DNA of 64,000 nucleotides from Acinetobacter brisouii CIP 110357 (GTDB lineage Bacteria; Pseudomonadota; Gammaproteobacteria; Pseudomonadales; Moraxellaceae). Under the pieces are notes generated by a model, which ran no database searches, had not been told where the DNA came from, and worked only from the letters and a program-made list of their open reading frames with translations. Position 1 is the stretch's first letter. The number at the start of each line of letters is the position of its first letter. The position numbers and the translations under genes are program-made. The DNA lies in assembly GCF_000488275.1 (NCBI RefSeq), contig NZ_KI530763.1:248001-312000 (forward strand), given 5' to 3'. Below, piece after piece: positions 1 to 9,404 of the stretch.

Positions 1-378
1 TTATAAAATTGATCACTTTTAGTTCATTTTAGTGATTTATTTGTATAAAAAAAGTGCATATGCTTCAGCAAGGATTTGTTGAAGCCAAGCAAACTAAAAT
101 ACATATAACATAGTATGTTTTATTTAGGAAATTATTATGAATGTTGCCAAAAAATGAAAATAAATCTCATTTATATCCAAAAAAAGTATAAATGATCTAT
201 TTCATCATCAGGTTTTAAATTTAAAAATATAGATATATTAAAACCATATGAAACTTTAGTGAAAAAATCATGAAATAATATTGATAGTTGCAATCTTTTT
301 ATTATAGATTAAACCACACTTTGTAACTTTCTGTATCAAACAGCGTTACGGGTTTTATTTTACTTTTAGGGGCAACCA
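1..378. other. AT-rich leader region upstream of the porin
   Basis: No convincing reading frame is seen here. The stretch is very AT-rich. A plausible sigma70 promoter for the downstream porin is TTGATA at 281-286 and TATAGA at 303-308 with a 16-base spacer. An AGGGGC ribosome-binding site lies just before the ATG at 379. The first 240 bases show no repeat or hairpin that I can support. Confidence 0.4.
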
Positions 379-1665
379 ATGCTAAAAGCACAGAAGCTAA
401 CCTTAGCAGTTTTAATTCAGGCTACTTTACTCTCTCCCGCGTTTGCAAGTGAACAAAGCGAATCTAAAGGCTTTGTTGAAGATGCAAGCGCATCAGTTTT
501 ATTACGTACAGGTTTTATTGACCGTGATAAAAAAAATGTTGCACCAGGTGTAGACACTCGCTCTACCGTTCAATCTGTTATGTTGAATGCTGAATCTGGT
601 TTCACTCAAGGGACTGTCGGCGTTGCCGTCGGTGTCATTGGTGATTTCTCATTTAAACTCGGTGACAATAAGCACTCTGGCAACCAAATGATTCCTTGGA
701 AAAATGACAATCGTAATGATCCATATGATCAATGGACTCGTGGCGGTGGTTATGTCAAAGTGCGCGCTTCAAATACAACTTTAACTTATGGTACACAAGT
801 TCTTGATATTCCAGTTCTAGCGAGCAACACAGCACGTATGGTACCTGAATATTTCACAGGGACTTTACTTACTAGCCATGAAATTAAAAATTTAGAAGTG
901 ATCGCTGGTGAATTTACCAAAGATCAAATGTCTGACCAGATTGCTACAGACCAAAATCATTTAAAACGTGCTTATGTTTGGGGCACAAAATATAAATTTA
1001 ATGACAAATTCAATGCGTCTTATTACGGTTTAGACAGCAAAGATGCGCTTACACGCCATTATGCTGATTTGAACTTTAAACAACCACTAAGTGATAAAAG
1101 TTCATTAACATATGACTTGAGTGGTTATCACACTGAGTGGGATAAAGGTGCAAGTGCATCTTCTTCTAAATTGACCGCTGATTCTTCTGATCGTTCAAAT
1201 AACATTTGGGCTTTCTCTACAACTTATAACCATGGCCCTCATAGTGTAATGCTTGCTTACCAACAAAGCACAGGTAACACAGGTTATGCTTATAACGAAA
1301 ATGCGGATGGTTTCCAAAGTATTTACCTGCCAAACTCTTACCTTTCAGACTTTAACGGTCGTGGTGAAAAATCTGCACAAGTTCAATACAGTGTTGATTT
1401 AGGTGCTTTCGGTGTTCCTGGCTTATCATTTACAACTGCGTATGTCTATGGTTGGGATATCAACACCAAAACAACGCAAAATGCGAAAGAAAGCGAATTC
1501 TTCAACCAGCTTAAATACACTGTTCAATCTGGCTTTGCAAAAGGCGTAAACGTGCGTCTACGTGAATCTATTTATCGTAATAGCCAAGCTTATGCAAACG
1601 ACTACTACATGCCTGATACCAACGAAACACGTATCTTCCTAGATATCCCTATCAAATTCTTTTAA
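379..1665 (+). CDS. OprD-family outer membrane porin
   Basis: An outer-membrane channel of 428 residues, the usual length for OprD/OpdH-type porins that take up basic amino acids, carboxylates or other small solutes. The N-terminus is a Sec signal peptide (MLKAQKLTLAVLIQATLLSPAFA, cleavage about residue 23). The mature chain opens with the OprD signature GFVEDASASVLLRTGFIDRD and continues as alternating amphipathic strands. It ends in aromatic Phe, as expected for BAM recognition. The ATG is supported by AGGGGC a few bases upstream. The gene stands alone and ends at a strong terminator. Which solute it carries cannot be told from sequence; it may be one of several OprD paralogues rather than the carbapenem-linked CarO or OprD of A. 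baumannii. Confidence 0.88.
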   Translation: MLKAQKLTLAVLIQATLLSPAFASEQSESKGFVEDASASVLLRTGFIDRDKKNVAPGVDTRSTVQSVMLNAESGFTQGTVGVAVGVIGDFSFKLGDNKHSGNQMIPWKNDNRNDPYDQWTRGGGYVKVRASNTTLTYGTQVLDIPVLASNTARMVPEYFTGTLLTSHEIKNLEVIAGEFTKDQMSDQIATDQNHLKRAYVWGTKYKFNDKFNASYYGLDSKDALTRHYADLNFKQPLSDKSSLTYDLSGYHTEWDKGASASSSKLTADSSDRSNNIWAFSTTYNHGPHSVMLAYQQSTGNTGYAYNENADGFQSIYLPNSYLSDFNGRGEKSAQVQYSVDLGAFGVPGLSFTTAYVYGWDINTKTTQNAKESEFFNQLKYTVQSGFAKGVNVRLRESIYRNSQAYANDYYMPDTNETRIFLDIPIKFF

Positions 1666-1690
1666 TCATGACTGATTAATACGAATGAAA

Positions 1691-1721
1691 AAAACCTACA
1701 CTGTAAAGTGTAGGTTTTTTT
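1691..1721 (+). terminator. Intrinsic terminator of the porin gene
   Basis: ACCTACACT (1694-1702) pairs with AGTGTAGGT (1707-1715) around a four-base loop and is followed by a T run. A-rich sequence on the other side makes it usable in both directions, so it may also end the ppa transcript. Confidence 0.85.
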
Positions 1722-1762
1722 ATATAAATACATTCTGCTCACAAGCATGAGCAAAAAATGAC

Positions 1763-2290
1763 TTATTTTTTAGCAGCTTCAATTGCTTTAACAACTTCAG
1801 CTTTTGCAACATCAGCACCTTCCCAACCAGAGATTTTAACCCATTTGCCAGGTTCTAAATCTTTGTAGTGTGCGAAGAAATGTTCGATTTGGCTGATCAA
1901 TAATTTTGGCAAATCTGTGTATTCCTGTACATCTTTGTACAATGGAGTCAATTTGTCATGCGGTACAGCAACCAATTTCGCATCGATACCACCGTCATCT
2001 TCCATGTTCAATTTACCAACAGGACGGCAACGAATCACAGAACCCGCAGCGATTGGATGTGGAGTCACAACCAACACGTCTAATGGGTCACCATCTTCAG
2101 ACAAGGTATTTGGCACATAACCATAGTTTGCTGGGTAGAACATTGCTGTACCCATGAAACGGTCTACAAATAATGCATCTGAATCTTTATCAATTTCGTA
2201 CTTAATTGGTGCAGCATTCGCAGGAATTTCAATGATCACATAGATATCATTTGGTGCATCTTTACCCGCAGGGATATTGTTGTAGCTCAT
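1763..2290 (-). CDS. ppa: Inorganic pyrophosphatase
   Basis: Soluble family I pyrophosphatase that hydrolyses PPi to two phosphates and so pulls biosynthetic reactions forward in the cytosol. The chain is 175 residues, the normal bacterial hexameric length. The metal-binding signature DGDPLDVLV is present, with the preceding [11 protein letters not shown] segment. I place the start at the ATG at 2290 ([11 protein letters not shown]), which has AAAGAG about eight bases upstream. The frame stays open to 2374, but the extra residues do not look like the family. A dyad-embedded promoter lies just upstream (see 2350-2378). Confidence 0.95.
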   Translation of the reverse strand: MSYNNIPAGKDAPNDIYVIIEIPANAAPIKYEIDKDSDALFVDRFMGTAMFYPANYGYVPNTLSEDGDPLDVLVVTPHPIAAGSVIRCRPVGKLNMEDDGGIDAKLVAVPHDKLTPLYKDVQEYTDLPKLLISQIEHFFAHYKDLEPGKWVKISGWEGADVAKAEVVKAIEAAKK

Positions 2291-2349
2291 GACAATACTC
2301 TTTAAATGGAAACAAATTGAAAAAATTGAGTTGAGAGACTCAAGTTTTA

Positions 2350-2378
2350 TCATGTGCCCAATTATACATGGCACATGA
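2350..2378 (-). promoter_or_regulatory. Candidate ppa promoter inside a 9-bp inverted repeat
   Basis: TCATGTGCC (2350-2358) and GGCACATGA (2370-2378) are perfect inverted repeats separated by 11 bases. Read on the minus strand, the spacer contains a perfect TATAAT (2366-2361) at the centre of the dyad. This looks like a -10 box under an operator. No clear -35 is visible. Alternatively the repeat could fold as a hairpin at the 3' end of the upstream MAPEG transcript, though no U run follows. Confidence 0.4.
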
Positions 2379-2404
2379 TTTGATTGGGAAAATATTCAGG
2401 CGCC

Positions 2405-2803
2405 TTAAACTAGGCGCAAGGTAAACACCAACAATAAAATCGGGCATGCCATCGAGAATACCCAAATGATTGAACGTAACGTTGCCCAGTTTACCAAGTA
2501 GCAAATCCCATACAAAATACGCAGCACAATATAAGCAATGCCGAGCGTCATAATCATGGCTTGATTCAAGACCATATACTCAGCCATCAGCACAGATGCT
2601 AAAAATAAAGGTAAACTTTCAAAACTATTTTGTTGCGCCGCATTGGCTCTGGCAGCCAGACCTGTAGTTTTCGCCAAGAATTCACGAGGATTCTGATTAT
2701 CTTTGGCAGTATATCCACCTGCTATTTTAGCGATCACGGCAAATACATAAGGCAATAAACATGCAGTCAAAATCAGATAAATAATCCCGCTTATGCTTTG
2801 CAT
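2405..2803 (-). CDS. MAPEG-family membrane protein
   Basis: Integral inner-membrane protein of 132 residues with four hydrophobic segments, the MAPEG (microsomal glutathione transferase/eicosanoid synthase-like) layout. The conserved region RANAAQQNSFESLPLF matches the family's glutathione-contacting first loop and second helix. Bacterial members are small, and most are uncharacterised. It lies upstream of ppa on the same strand with 114 bases between, so the two may be co-transcribed, although ppa appears to have its own promoter. Confidence 0.82.
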   Translation of the reverse strand: MQSISGIIYLILTACLLPYVFAVIAKIAGGYTAKDNQNPREFLAKTTGLAARANAAQQNSFESLPLFLASVLMAEYMVLNQAMIMTLGIAYIVLRILYGICYLVNWATLRSIIWVFSMACPILLLVFTLRLV

Positions 2804-2911
2804 GAATGTTTTCTCTTATTGAAATTAGACAGGAGCTCATCATAACATGGCTTTTCTGTGATTTTTTTTGTTAAATATAGGGCTTTCTATTATGTATATG
2901 TGGATACCCGA

Positions 2912-3298
2912 ATGATCGATCAAGATCAACAAACTTTGTTAAATGCCTTATCACAACAAATGCTTGCTCAAAAGCGCGTCGATCGTATCTTAAAAATTGT
3001 ATTACCAATCTTAGCCCTACTGATTACCACCATTTGCGCCAATATGACATGGCAGTCAACTCTTGGCACATTCATCATGTTAACCGTTGCATTTTATGCT
3101 GTTGGCATTAAACGCTGGTCAATCTGGTTATGGCTGGTTCTGTGTGTCATATATGGTTTGGTCGACAACTACCTTACTTTTACAACATTACAAATTAAAC
3201 CATTACGTTTACAAATGGTTGGCATGTTACCTTTTCTGATTATTATCTATATCGCACGCCCTTATTTAGACAAACTGATGCAACAACCCAAAAAATAA
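2912..3298 (+). CDS. Small membrane protein of unknown function
   Basis: I do not recognise a family. From the ATG at 2912 the product is 128 residues. It has a polar N-terminus (MIDQDQQTLLNALSQQ), then four hydrophobic stretches, and ends in a lysine-rich tail. The frame is open further upstream to a GTG at 2858, but those residues look like read-through. No strong ribosome-binding site precedes either start, so the start is uncertain. It is divergent from the MAPEG gene and convergent with the acyl-CoA ligase gene. Confidence 0.6.
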   Translation: MIDQDQQTLLNALSQQMLAQKRVDRILKIVLPILALLITTICANMTWQSTLGTFIMLTVAFYAVGIKRWSIWLWLVLCVIYGLVDNYLTFTTLQIKPLRLQMVGMLPFLIIIYIARPYLDKLMQQPKK

Positions 3299-3322
3299 GA
3301 CCGAAATTTCGATCTTATTTTG
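3290..3322. terminator. Bidirectional terminator between convergent genes
   Basis: AATAAGA and TCTTATT flank the self-complementary CGAAATTTCG, with A-rich sequence on one side and T-rich on the other. It sits between the stop of the small membrane protein gene and the stop of the acyl-CoA ligase gene. Confidence 0.55.
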
Positions 3323-3335
3323 TCAGGCTGAAAAC

Positions 3336-5015
3336 TTACTTGGCTTTATTACGTAAATCTTTACGCAAGATTTTACCGACATTGGATTTTGGTAATTCGT
3401 CCATAAATTCCACATAACGTGGGCGTTTATAACCTGTCAGATTATCTTTTGCATAAGCCAGCAGTTCTTCTGTGGTGAGGCTTGGGTCTTTTTTCACCAC
3501 AAATAGTTTTGGCACTTCCCCCGATTTTTCATCAGGTACACCAATGGCTGCAACTTCCAGAACTTTTGGATGCTTCGCAACGACTTCTTCAATTTCGGCA
3601 GGATAAACATTAAAACCAGACACCAAAATCATGTCTTTTTTACGATCGACGATTTTAATAAAACCACGATCATTCATGACGCCAATATCCCCTGTACGGA
3701 AAAAGCCGTCTGCAGTCATACTTTTTGTAGTTTCATCTGGGCGGTTCCAGTAGCCTTTCATGACCTGAGGGCCACGAATCGAGATTTCTCCCTGCTCACC
3801 CAACGCCACTTCTTTACCATCGTCATCTAAAATGGCAACTTCAGTTGCAGGCAGTGGAATCCCAATCGAACCACTAAATTCAGAGGAAGCTGGCGGGTTA
3901 AACGTGGCAACTGGTGAGGTTTCTGACAAGCCATAACCTTCATGGATAATAATACCTGTCAGCTTTTTCCATGCTTCAGCAGTTGATGGTAAGACAGCCA
4001 TACCACCGCCGAGTGCCAGCTTCATTTGGCTATGATCTAACTGACGGAAACCATCATTATTGACCAAGGCATTAAATAAGGTATTGACCGCAGGGAAAAT
4101 TGTTGGCTTGAATTTAGCAAGTTCTTTGGTCAATGCAGTTAAATCACGCGGGTTAGGAATCAGTAAGTTACTGAAACCTTTATACATACCGTACAGTTCA
4201 CATACCGTAAACGCAAAAATATGATACAGCGGCAAAGCACACACCAAGCGTTCGACTTCCTGTGAGTCTTGACCAAATTTGCTCTGGAACATGGTGTCAC
4301 ATTGCAGCATATTGGCAATCAGGTTACGATGCGTCAGTTCAGCACCCTTAGATACCCCTGTAGTTCCACCTGTATATTGCAATACTGCGGTATCACTCAT
4401 GGTGACGATCGGGCGTTTATATTGGCTTGGGCTAACTTTATGCAATGCAGTATTGAAACGGATATGTCCTGGAATATCCCAGTCAGGAATCTGTTTACGT
4501 ACTTTACGCAAGACAAAATTCACCAGATTGCCTTTCACAAAACCCAGCATATCGCCAACCGATGCAACCACCACATGCTTGACAGGCGTATGTCCAATAA
4601 TTTTTTGGTACACTGAAGCAAAGTTTTCAATAATCACCAAAACTTCTGCACCTGCATCATTCAGCTGATGTTCAAGTTCGCGTGCAGTATAAAGCGGGTT
4701 CACATTGACCAAAATCAAACCCGCCCGAAAAATCCCCAAACTGACAATCGGATATTGAAATACGTTTGGCATCATTACTGCCACGCGTGAGCCTTTTGCT
4801 AAACCTAAACTCTGCAAATAACAGGCAAATTTCTTACTTTCGCGATCAACGTCAGCATAAGAAATGGTTTTATCCATGAAAATAAAAGCATCTCGAGAAG
4901 CATATTTTTGAAAATTGCGCTCAAAAATATCAATTAAGGAAGTATTTTCGGATGGCAGCTCGACTATTTCGGGAATACCTGTTTTTTTGTATTCATTAAT
5001 CCAAATTTTTTCCAT
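3336..5015 (-). CDS. fadD: Long-chain fatty acid-CoA ligase (FadD-type)
   Basis: Adenylate-forming enzyme that activates fatty acids to acyl-CoA through an acyl-AMP intermediate. The 559-residue chain carries the P-loop-like LQYTGGTTGVSKGAELTHRN, the EGYGLSETSP motif, the hinge motif GFFRTGDIGVMNDRGF with IKIVDRKKDMI, and the C-terminal catalytic lysine in LPKSNVGKILRK. The ATG at 5015 (MEKIWINEYKK) fits FadD N-termini and has GGAG upstream. The frame stays open to 5096 with sequence unlike the family. Other medium- or long-chain ligases share these motifs, so substrate length is inferred. Confidence 0.85.
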   Translation of the reverse strand: MEKIWINEYKKTGIPEIVELPSENTSLIDIFERNFQKYASRDAFIFMDKTISYADVDRESKKFACYLQSLGLAKGSRVAVMMPNVFQYPIVSLGIFRAGLILVNVNPLYTARELEHQLNDAGAEVLVIIENFASVYQKIIGHTPVKHVVVASVGDMLGFVKGNLVNFVLRKVRKQIPDWDIPGHIRFNTALHKVSPSQYKRPIVTMSDTAVLQYTGGTTGVSKGAELTHRNLIANMLQCDTMFQSKFGQDSQEVERLVCALPLYHIFAFTVCELYGMYKGFSNLLIPNPRDLTALTKELAKFKPTIFPAVNTLFNALVNNDGFRQLDHSQMKLALGGGMAVLPSTAEAWKKLTGIIIHEGYGLSETSPVATFNPPASSEFSGSIGIPLPATEVAILDDDGKEVALGEQGEISIRGPQVMKGYWNRPDETTKSMTADGFFRTGDIGVMNDRGFIKIVDRKKDMILVSGFNVYPAEIEEVVAKHPKVLEVAAIGVPDEKSGEVPKLFVVKKDPSLTTEELLAYAKDNLTGYKRPRYVEFMDELPKSNVGKILRKDLRNKAK

Positions 5016-5147
5016 AATGCTTTTAATCTCCAATCTGTAATCCGATCCGATCGCGTTGTATGCTATGTACCTGATTGTTGAGTTTCTTATGCCCAACGCG
5101 CTTTTGTTTCCACAATAACATATATAACGTATTTCAAAATTGGCTTA

Positions 5148-7373
5148 CTAGATCAATGTCTGAACTATGAGTTTATTTGCTTTTTGATAACCACGTGGTA
5201 AAAGTTGTCCTTTTGCTGCACGTTTTCCAAGGTATTTTTGTAAGTCATCGCCTTTTAATTTCAATTGTTGTTGCCCTGCAACCACCTGAATCACATCAGA
5301 TAAATTCAATAATTGCATATCCACAACAATTTCATTGTCCTGAAGTTGTATCAATTTGTTGCCTTTACCTTTGTTTAAAACAGGTAATTCTTGCAAATCA
5401 ACAACCAAGACACGCCCACTAGAGCTTAACAGTGCAACATGACTTTTTTGTTGAATTGGCATTAAAGGTAACGCTTGAGCCTGATCAGGTATGCTCAGGA
5501 AGGCCTTACCTGCTTTGGCATTGGTGTCGAGGGTATTGGCTTGGGTTTTAAAGCCATAACCCGCACTGCTCGCTGCCAGTAATTCTTGCTGATCGTCTTC
5601 AATCAGCACTTGAGTAAATGCTACGCCATTGGCAGGAGCAAGTTTCGAACTTAAAGGTTCACCCAAACCACGTGCTGACGGTAAGCTATTGATTGGCAAT
5701 GCATAACTTCGCCCAGTCTGATCTATCACATAAACTCGTTGATTACTCTTACCAACGGCATGACTCAAATACTGATCGCCTGCGCGGTAATTTAAGTTCT
5801 CGGCATCGACCTCTGCACCTTTTGCGGCACGAATCCAGCCTGCTTCAGATAACACAACCGTTACAGCTTCGGCTGGCATCAAATCCTGCTCTTTAATCTG
5901 TACTGCTTCAGCGCGTTGTACAATCGCTGAACGGCGCTCATCGCCAAATTTTTTCGCATCTTCCTTGAGTTCATTAATCACGAGGTTTTTCAATGACTCA
6001 GGATTTGCCAATTGCTCACGGATAATCGCTGCTTTGGCTGAAAGCTCATCCTGCTCTTGGCGAATTTGCATTTCTTCGAGTTTTGCCAGTTGACGCAATT
6101 TCAGTTCCAGAATCGCTTCGGCCTGTATCTCATCGATCTGTAATTTTTCCATCAATGCCTGTTTCGGCTGATCTGATTCACGAATAATCTGAATAACAGT
6201 ATCAATATCCAAATACGCAATTAACAAACCCGCCAAAATATGCAGGCGTTTTTCAATTTTATTTAAATGATATTGCAAACGACGGGTGACGGTTGCTTTA
6301 CGAATTTCGATCCATTCCAGCAGGATTTTACGAATCGATTTAACCTGTGGGCGACCATCTGCCCCAATCATGTTTAAATTGACCCGATAGCTAGACTCTA
6401 AATCAGTGGTCGCAAACAAGTGGCTCATCACCTGCTCTGCATCAACACGGTTGGAACGCAGCACGATCACCAAGCGAGTTGGGTTTTGGTGATCCGATTC
6501 ATCACGAATGTCAGAGACTAAAGGTAATTTCTTCGCCAGCATCTGATCTGCGATTTGCGTTACGACTTTTGAGCCAGACACCTGATATGGCAAATCACTG
6601 ATCACAATTTCATTTTTTTCAACCGTATACACTGCACGCATACGGTAACTGCCACGCCCAGTCGTCTGGATTTTCAGGAGTTCATCTGGTGGCGTAATAA
6701 TTTCAGCTTGGGTCGGTAAGTCAGGGCCTGGAATATATTCTGCGACTTTTTCATCGCTCAGATTCGGGTTACGAATCAGGGCTATCGTTCCTTTGATGAC
6801 TTCACGTAGGTTATGGGGTGGAATGTCGGTTGCCATACCCACAGCAATACCTGTTGTACCGTTCAACAGGATATTTGGCACACGTGCAGGCAAGTTAATC
6901 GGTTCTTTCAACGAACCATCAAAGTTGTCCTGCCAGTCACACGTGCCTTGCCCAAGCTCAGACAGTAACAACTCACTAAACTGTGACAACTTGGCTTCGG
7001 TATAACGCATTGCCGCAAAAGACTTCGGATCATCGGGTGAACCCCAGTTGCCTTGCCCTTCAATAAACGGATAACGATAACTAAATGGCTGCGCCATGAG
7101 CACCATGGCTTCATAACATGCCGAGTCACCATGTGGGTGGTATTTACCCAGTACATCGCCCACTGTACGTGCTGACTTTTTCGGTTTGCCACTGTGCTTT
7201 AACCCTAGCTCACTCATGGCATAGACGATACGGCGCTGTACAGGTTTTAAACCATCACTAATATGGGGCAATGCACGATCCATAATCACGTACATGGCAT
7301 AATTTAAGTAGGCTTGTTCGGTAAACTCTGCTACGGAGCGGTTTTCTGTCGCATGATGCGCAAGATTGGTCAT
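5148..7373 (-). CDS. parC: DNA topoisomerase IV subunit A
   Basis: Subunit of the ParC2ParE2 enzyme that decatenates daughter chromosomes. The chain is 741 residues. The breakage-reunion domain is N-terminal, with the active-site tyrosine at Y124 in [11 protein letters not shown], and the beta-propeller C-terminal domain is degenerate as in ParC. The quinolone-resistance region reads [12 protein letters not shown] with Ser84 and Glu88, the wild-type residues at the two positions usually mutated in resistant Acinetobacter. parE is not in the window. ParC rather than GyrA is supported by the short C-terminal domain and the lack of a clear GyrA box. Confidence 0.95.
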   Translation of the reverse strand: MTNLAHHATENRSVAEFTEQAYLNYAMYVIMDRALPHISDGLKPVQRRIVYAMSELGLKHSGKPKKSARTVGDVLGKYHPHGDSACYEAMVLMAQPFSYRYPFIEGQGNWGSPDDPKSFAAMRYTEAKLSQFSELLLSELGQGTCDWQDNFDGSLKEPINLPARVPNILLNGTTGIAVGMATDIPPHNLREVIKGTIALIRNPNLSDEKVAEYIPGPDLPTQAEIITPPDELLKIQTTGRGSYRMRAVYTVEKNEIVISDLPYQVSGSKVVTQIADQMLAKKLPLVSDIRDESDHQNPTRLVIVLRSNRVDAEQVMSHLFATTDLESSYRVNLNMIGADGRPQVKSIRKILLEWIEIRKATVTRRLQYHLNKIEKRLHILAGLLIAYLDIDTVIQIIRESDQPKQALMEKLQIDEIQAEAILELKLRQLAKLEEMQIRQEQDELSAKAAIIREQLANPESLKNLVINELKEDAKKFGDERRSAIVQRAEAVQIKEQDLMPAEAVTVVLSEAGWIRAAKGAEVDAENLNYRAGDQYLSHAVGKSNQRVYVIDQTGRSYALPINSLPSARGLGEPLSSKLAPANGVAFTQVLIEDDQQELLAASSAGYGFKTQANTLDTNAKAGKAFLSIPDQAQALPLMPIQQKSHVALLSSSGRVLVVDLQELPVLNKGKGNKLIQLQDNEIVVDMQLLNLSDVIQVVAGQQQLKLKGDDLQKYLGKRAAKGQLLPRGYQKANKLIVQTLI

Positions 7374-7545
7374 AAAAGAATTGAACCTATCTGAATGCTA
7401 AGGGAAAGAAACAATGAATATGGCTATTTAACAAGATCGAGACTCAAACGTAAATTAAAACTCTATGATCTCGCTGATTTTTTCTACTTTCTTAAATTAT
7501 TGCATACAATTCACACATTCCTTTGGGTTTTACACCCTGCTTCTT

Positions 7546-7551
7546 TATAAT
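7546..7551 (+). promoter_or_regulatory. TATAAT box upstream of the lipoprotein operon
   Basis: A perfect -10 hexamer lies about 80 bases before the first lipoprotein gene. No good -35 is seen at the expected 16-18 base spacing, so the promoter assignment is tentative. Confidence 0.3.
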
Positions 7552-7632
7552 ATAGGCTATGTAATGTGGTTGATTTATAATATTTATTAGATTACATAAG
7601 CTTGATTATAACCAGATTGGAAAAAATAATTT

Positions 7633-8313
7633 ATGAAAATTCATTATATGGGCTGCTCTTTACTCGCACTCGGTGTTTTGGTCAGTGGCTGTGCGCCTGT
7701 TGAAAAATCAACGGTTTTGCAATCTCCTCAAGTGAATGCTGCACTGAGCGCAAATAAATACACAGGTACAAAAACCAGTATTTCTATTGGGAAATTTGAT
7801 AACCGCTCAAGCTATATGCGTGGCATCTTCTCGGACAATGTTGATCGTTTAGGTGGACAAGCCAAAACCATTTTAGAAACCCATTTACAGCAAACAGGCT
7901 ATTTTACCGTTTTAAACCGTGACAATTTATCTGAACTGAAACAGGAAACTGGTTTTAGTGGTTCAGCTCAGAAAATTCAGGGCGCTCGTTATGTCATTAC
8001 AGGCGATGTTTCTGAATTTGGACGTAAAGAAGTGGGCGATGTGCAATTATTTGGCTTACTTGGACGTGGCAAAGCACAAGTGGCTTATGCCAAAGTCAAT
8101 TTGAATGTTGTCGATGTACAAACCTCAGCAATCGTACATTCGGTGCAAGGCAGTGGTGAATACTCACTCAGCCAACGCGAAGTTTTAGGCTTTGGCAGTG
8201 ATGCGTCTTATGACTCAACCTTAAATGGTAAAGTGCTGGATTTAGCCATTCGTGAAGCAGTCAATCATCTGGTCAACGATATTCAAAACAATCAGTGGAA
8301 TATCCAGAAATAA
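7633..8313 (+). CDS. CsgG/HfaB-like outer membrane lipoprotein
   Basis: Predicted lipoprotein of 226 residues with lipobox LVSGC (Cys20). The mature part has the CsgG-type fold signature (SISIGKFDNRSS, then ILETHLQQTGYFTVLNRDNL, then GARYVITGDVSEF). In curli systems CsgG forms the outer-membrane secretion pore, but no csgA, B, E or F gene is present, so a curli role is not supported. It is the first gene of three consecutive lipoprotein genes (gap 18 bases to the next), an arrangement shared with the GNA1162-type (DUF799) locus of other proteobacteria. Function: likely envelope assembly, not defined. Confidence 0.8.
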   Translation: MKIHYMGCSLLALGVLVSGCAPVEKSTVLQSPQVNAALSANKYTGTKTSISIGKFDNRSSYMRGIFSDNVDRLGGQAKTILETHLQQTGYFTVLNRDNLSELKQETGFSGSAQKIQGARYVITGDVSEFGRKEVGDVQLFGLLGRGKAQVAYAKVNLNVVDVQTSAIVHSVQGSGEYSLSQREVLGFGSDASYDSTLNGKVLDLAIREAVNHLVNDIQNNQWNIQK

Positions 8314-8331
8314 GCCAGAGAATAACATCAC

Positions 8332-8685
8332 ATGAAAAAAATTTTACCATGGGTAAGTCTTGGACTTGCCATTGGCTTGACGGGTTGTGCTTCGCAACCC
8401 AATACGCTTTACCATTGGGGCAATTATCCTCAGCAGGTTTATTTAGGATTTAATCAACCTGAAAAAGCCTCTCCAGCCAAGCAAATCAGCGTATTAGAAG
8501 CTGATATTGAAAAAGCGCGCGCTAAAAATCAAGCCATTCCACCAGGTTTATATGCGCATTTAGGACTACTGTATAGTCATACTGACACTCAAAAAGCAGC
8601 TCAGTATTTTGAACTGGAAAAACAAAGCTACCCAGAAGCCAGCGTATTGATGAATCGCTTATTGGCTCAATTGAAAGCCAATTAA
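8332..8685 (+). CDS. DUF4810 lipoprotein
   Basis: 117-residue predicted lipoprotein. The signal peptide ends in a lipobox LTGCAS (Cys19). The mature segment begins LYHWGNYPQQVYLGF, typical of DUF4810. The helical C-terminal part (AHLGLLYSHTDTQKAAQYF) resembles a single TPR-like repeat. It is the middle gene of the three-lipoprotein operon, 11 bases before the DUF799 gene. The biochemical role is unknown. Co-occurrence with CsgG-like and DUF799 partners suggests one envelope complex. Confidence 0.8.
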   Translation: MKKILPWVSLGLAIGLTGCASQPNTLYHWGNYPQQVYLGFNQPEKASPAKQISVLEADIEKARAKNQAIPPGLYAHLGLLYSHTDTQKAAQYFELEKQSYPEASVLMNRLLAQLKAN

Positions 8686-8696
8686 GGAACAATATC

Positions 8697-9359
8697 ATGA
8701 AAAATATGACGTTATTGCTTCTGGCTTGCTTCGGCATCAGCTTAACAGGCTGTGCAACCCACCAAGCCATCAAACCTCAATACGATGCAACGGTATATAA
8801 ACAACATATGCCGCATTCGATTTTGATTTTACCACCTGTCAATGACAGCCCTGAGCCGCGTGCAACTTACAGTTTTTGGTCAACCACCACTGTGCCTGTT
8901 GCAGAAGCAGGTTACTATGTTTTCCCCTTAAGCATTGTGGATCGCATGTTTAAAGAAAATGGTGTAACCAACGGGCATGATGCACAGTCAATTCCTGCAG
9001 CAAAACTCAAAGAGATTTTTGGCGCAGATGCTGGCTTATATATTCACTTAAAAGAATATGGCTCGAAGTATCAAGTCATTCAGACAACAACCACTGTCTC
9101 GGCAGATGCCAAACTGGTTGATTTGAACACAGGTACTGTTTTATGGACAGGTTCGAAACGCATCGTTCTGTCTAATAATGACAATAACAACAACTTGATC
9201 GCGATGCTGGTCATTTCTGTTGTGGATCAGGTGATCAATCAAAAGTCTGATTCGGGTTATAAAGCTGCTGCTATTGTCAGCTCTCAAATGCTCAACCCGA
9301 CTCAACAGGGCGGTATTGGTCTACTTTATGGACCACGTTCGCCTAAATATCAGCCTTAA
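8697..9359 (+). CDS. DUF799 (GNA1162-like) lipoprotein
   Basis: 220-residue predicted lipoprotein with lipobox LTGCAT (Cys19) and an AAGGAA ribosome-binding site. The mature chain holds the DUF799 core: SILILPPVNDSPEPRATYSFWSTTT followed by AEAGYYVFPLSIVDRMFKENG, and a C-terminal alpha/beta segment similar to TolB/CsgG N-terminal folds. The Neisseria homologue GNA1162 is a surface-vaccine candidate with a CsgG-like fold. It is the last gene of the operon and ends at a terminator. Confidence 0.82.
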   Translation: MKNMTLLLLACFGISLTGCATHQAIKPQYDATVYKQHMPHSILILPPVNDSPEPRATYSFWSTTTVPVAEAGYYVFPLSIVDRMFKENGVTNGHDAQSIPAAKLKEIFGADAGLYIHLKEYGSKYQVIQTTTTVSADAKLVDLNTGTVLWTGSKRIVLSNNDNNNNLIAMLVISVVDQVINQKSDSGYKAAAIVSSQMLNPTQQGGIGLLYGPRSPKYQP

Positions 9360-9365
9360 TAAATT

Positions 9366-9404
9366 GGCGATCCTAGCGATTAGAAATCGTTAGGATCGTT
9401 TTCT
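9366..9404. terminator. Bidirectional terminator
   Basis: A 13-bp stem (9368-9380 with 9386-9398, one G-U pair) with a five-base loop is followed by TTTT on the plus strand. It separates the lipoprotein operon from the convergent MFS gene, whose stop is at 9404. Confidence 0.8.

Noticed and set aside
2847..2861. Four-codon leader frame (ATG at 2847) with AGGAG before the small membrane gene
   Set aside because: Too short and likely accidental; no attenuator-like structure follows.
7633..8313. Curli secretion operon
   Set aside because: Only the CsgG-like fold is present; no curlin subunits or CsgE/CsgF genes nearby.
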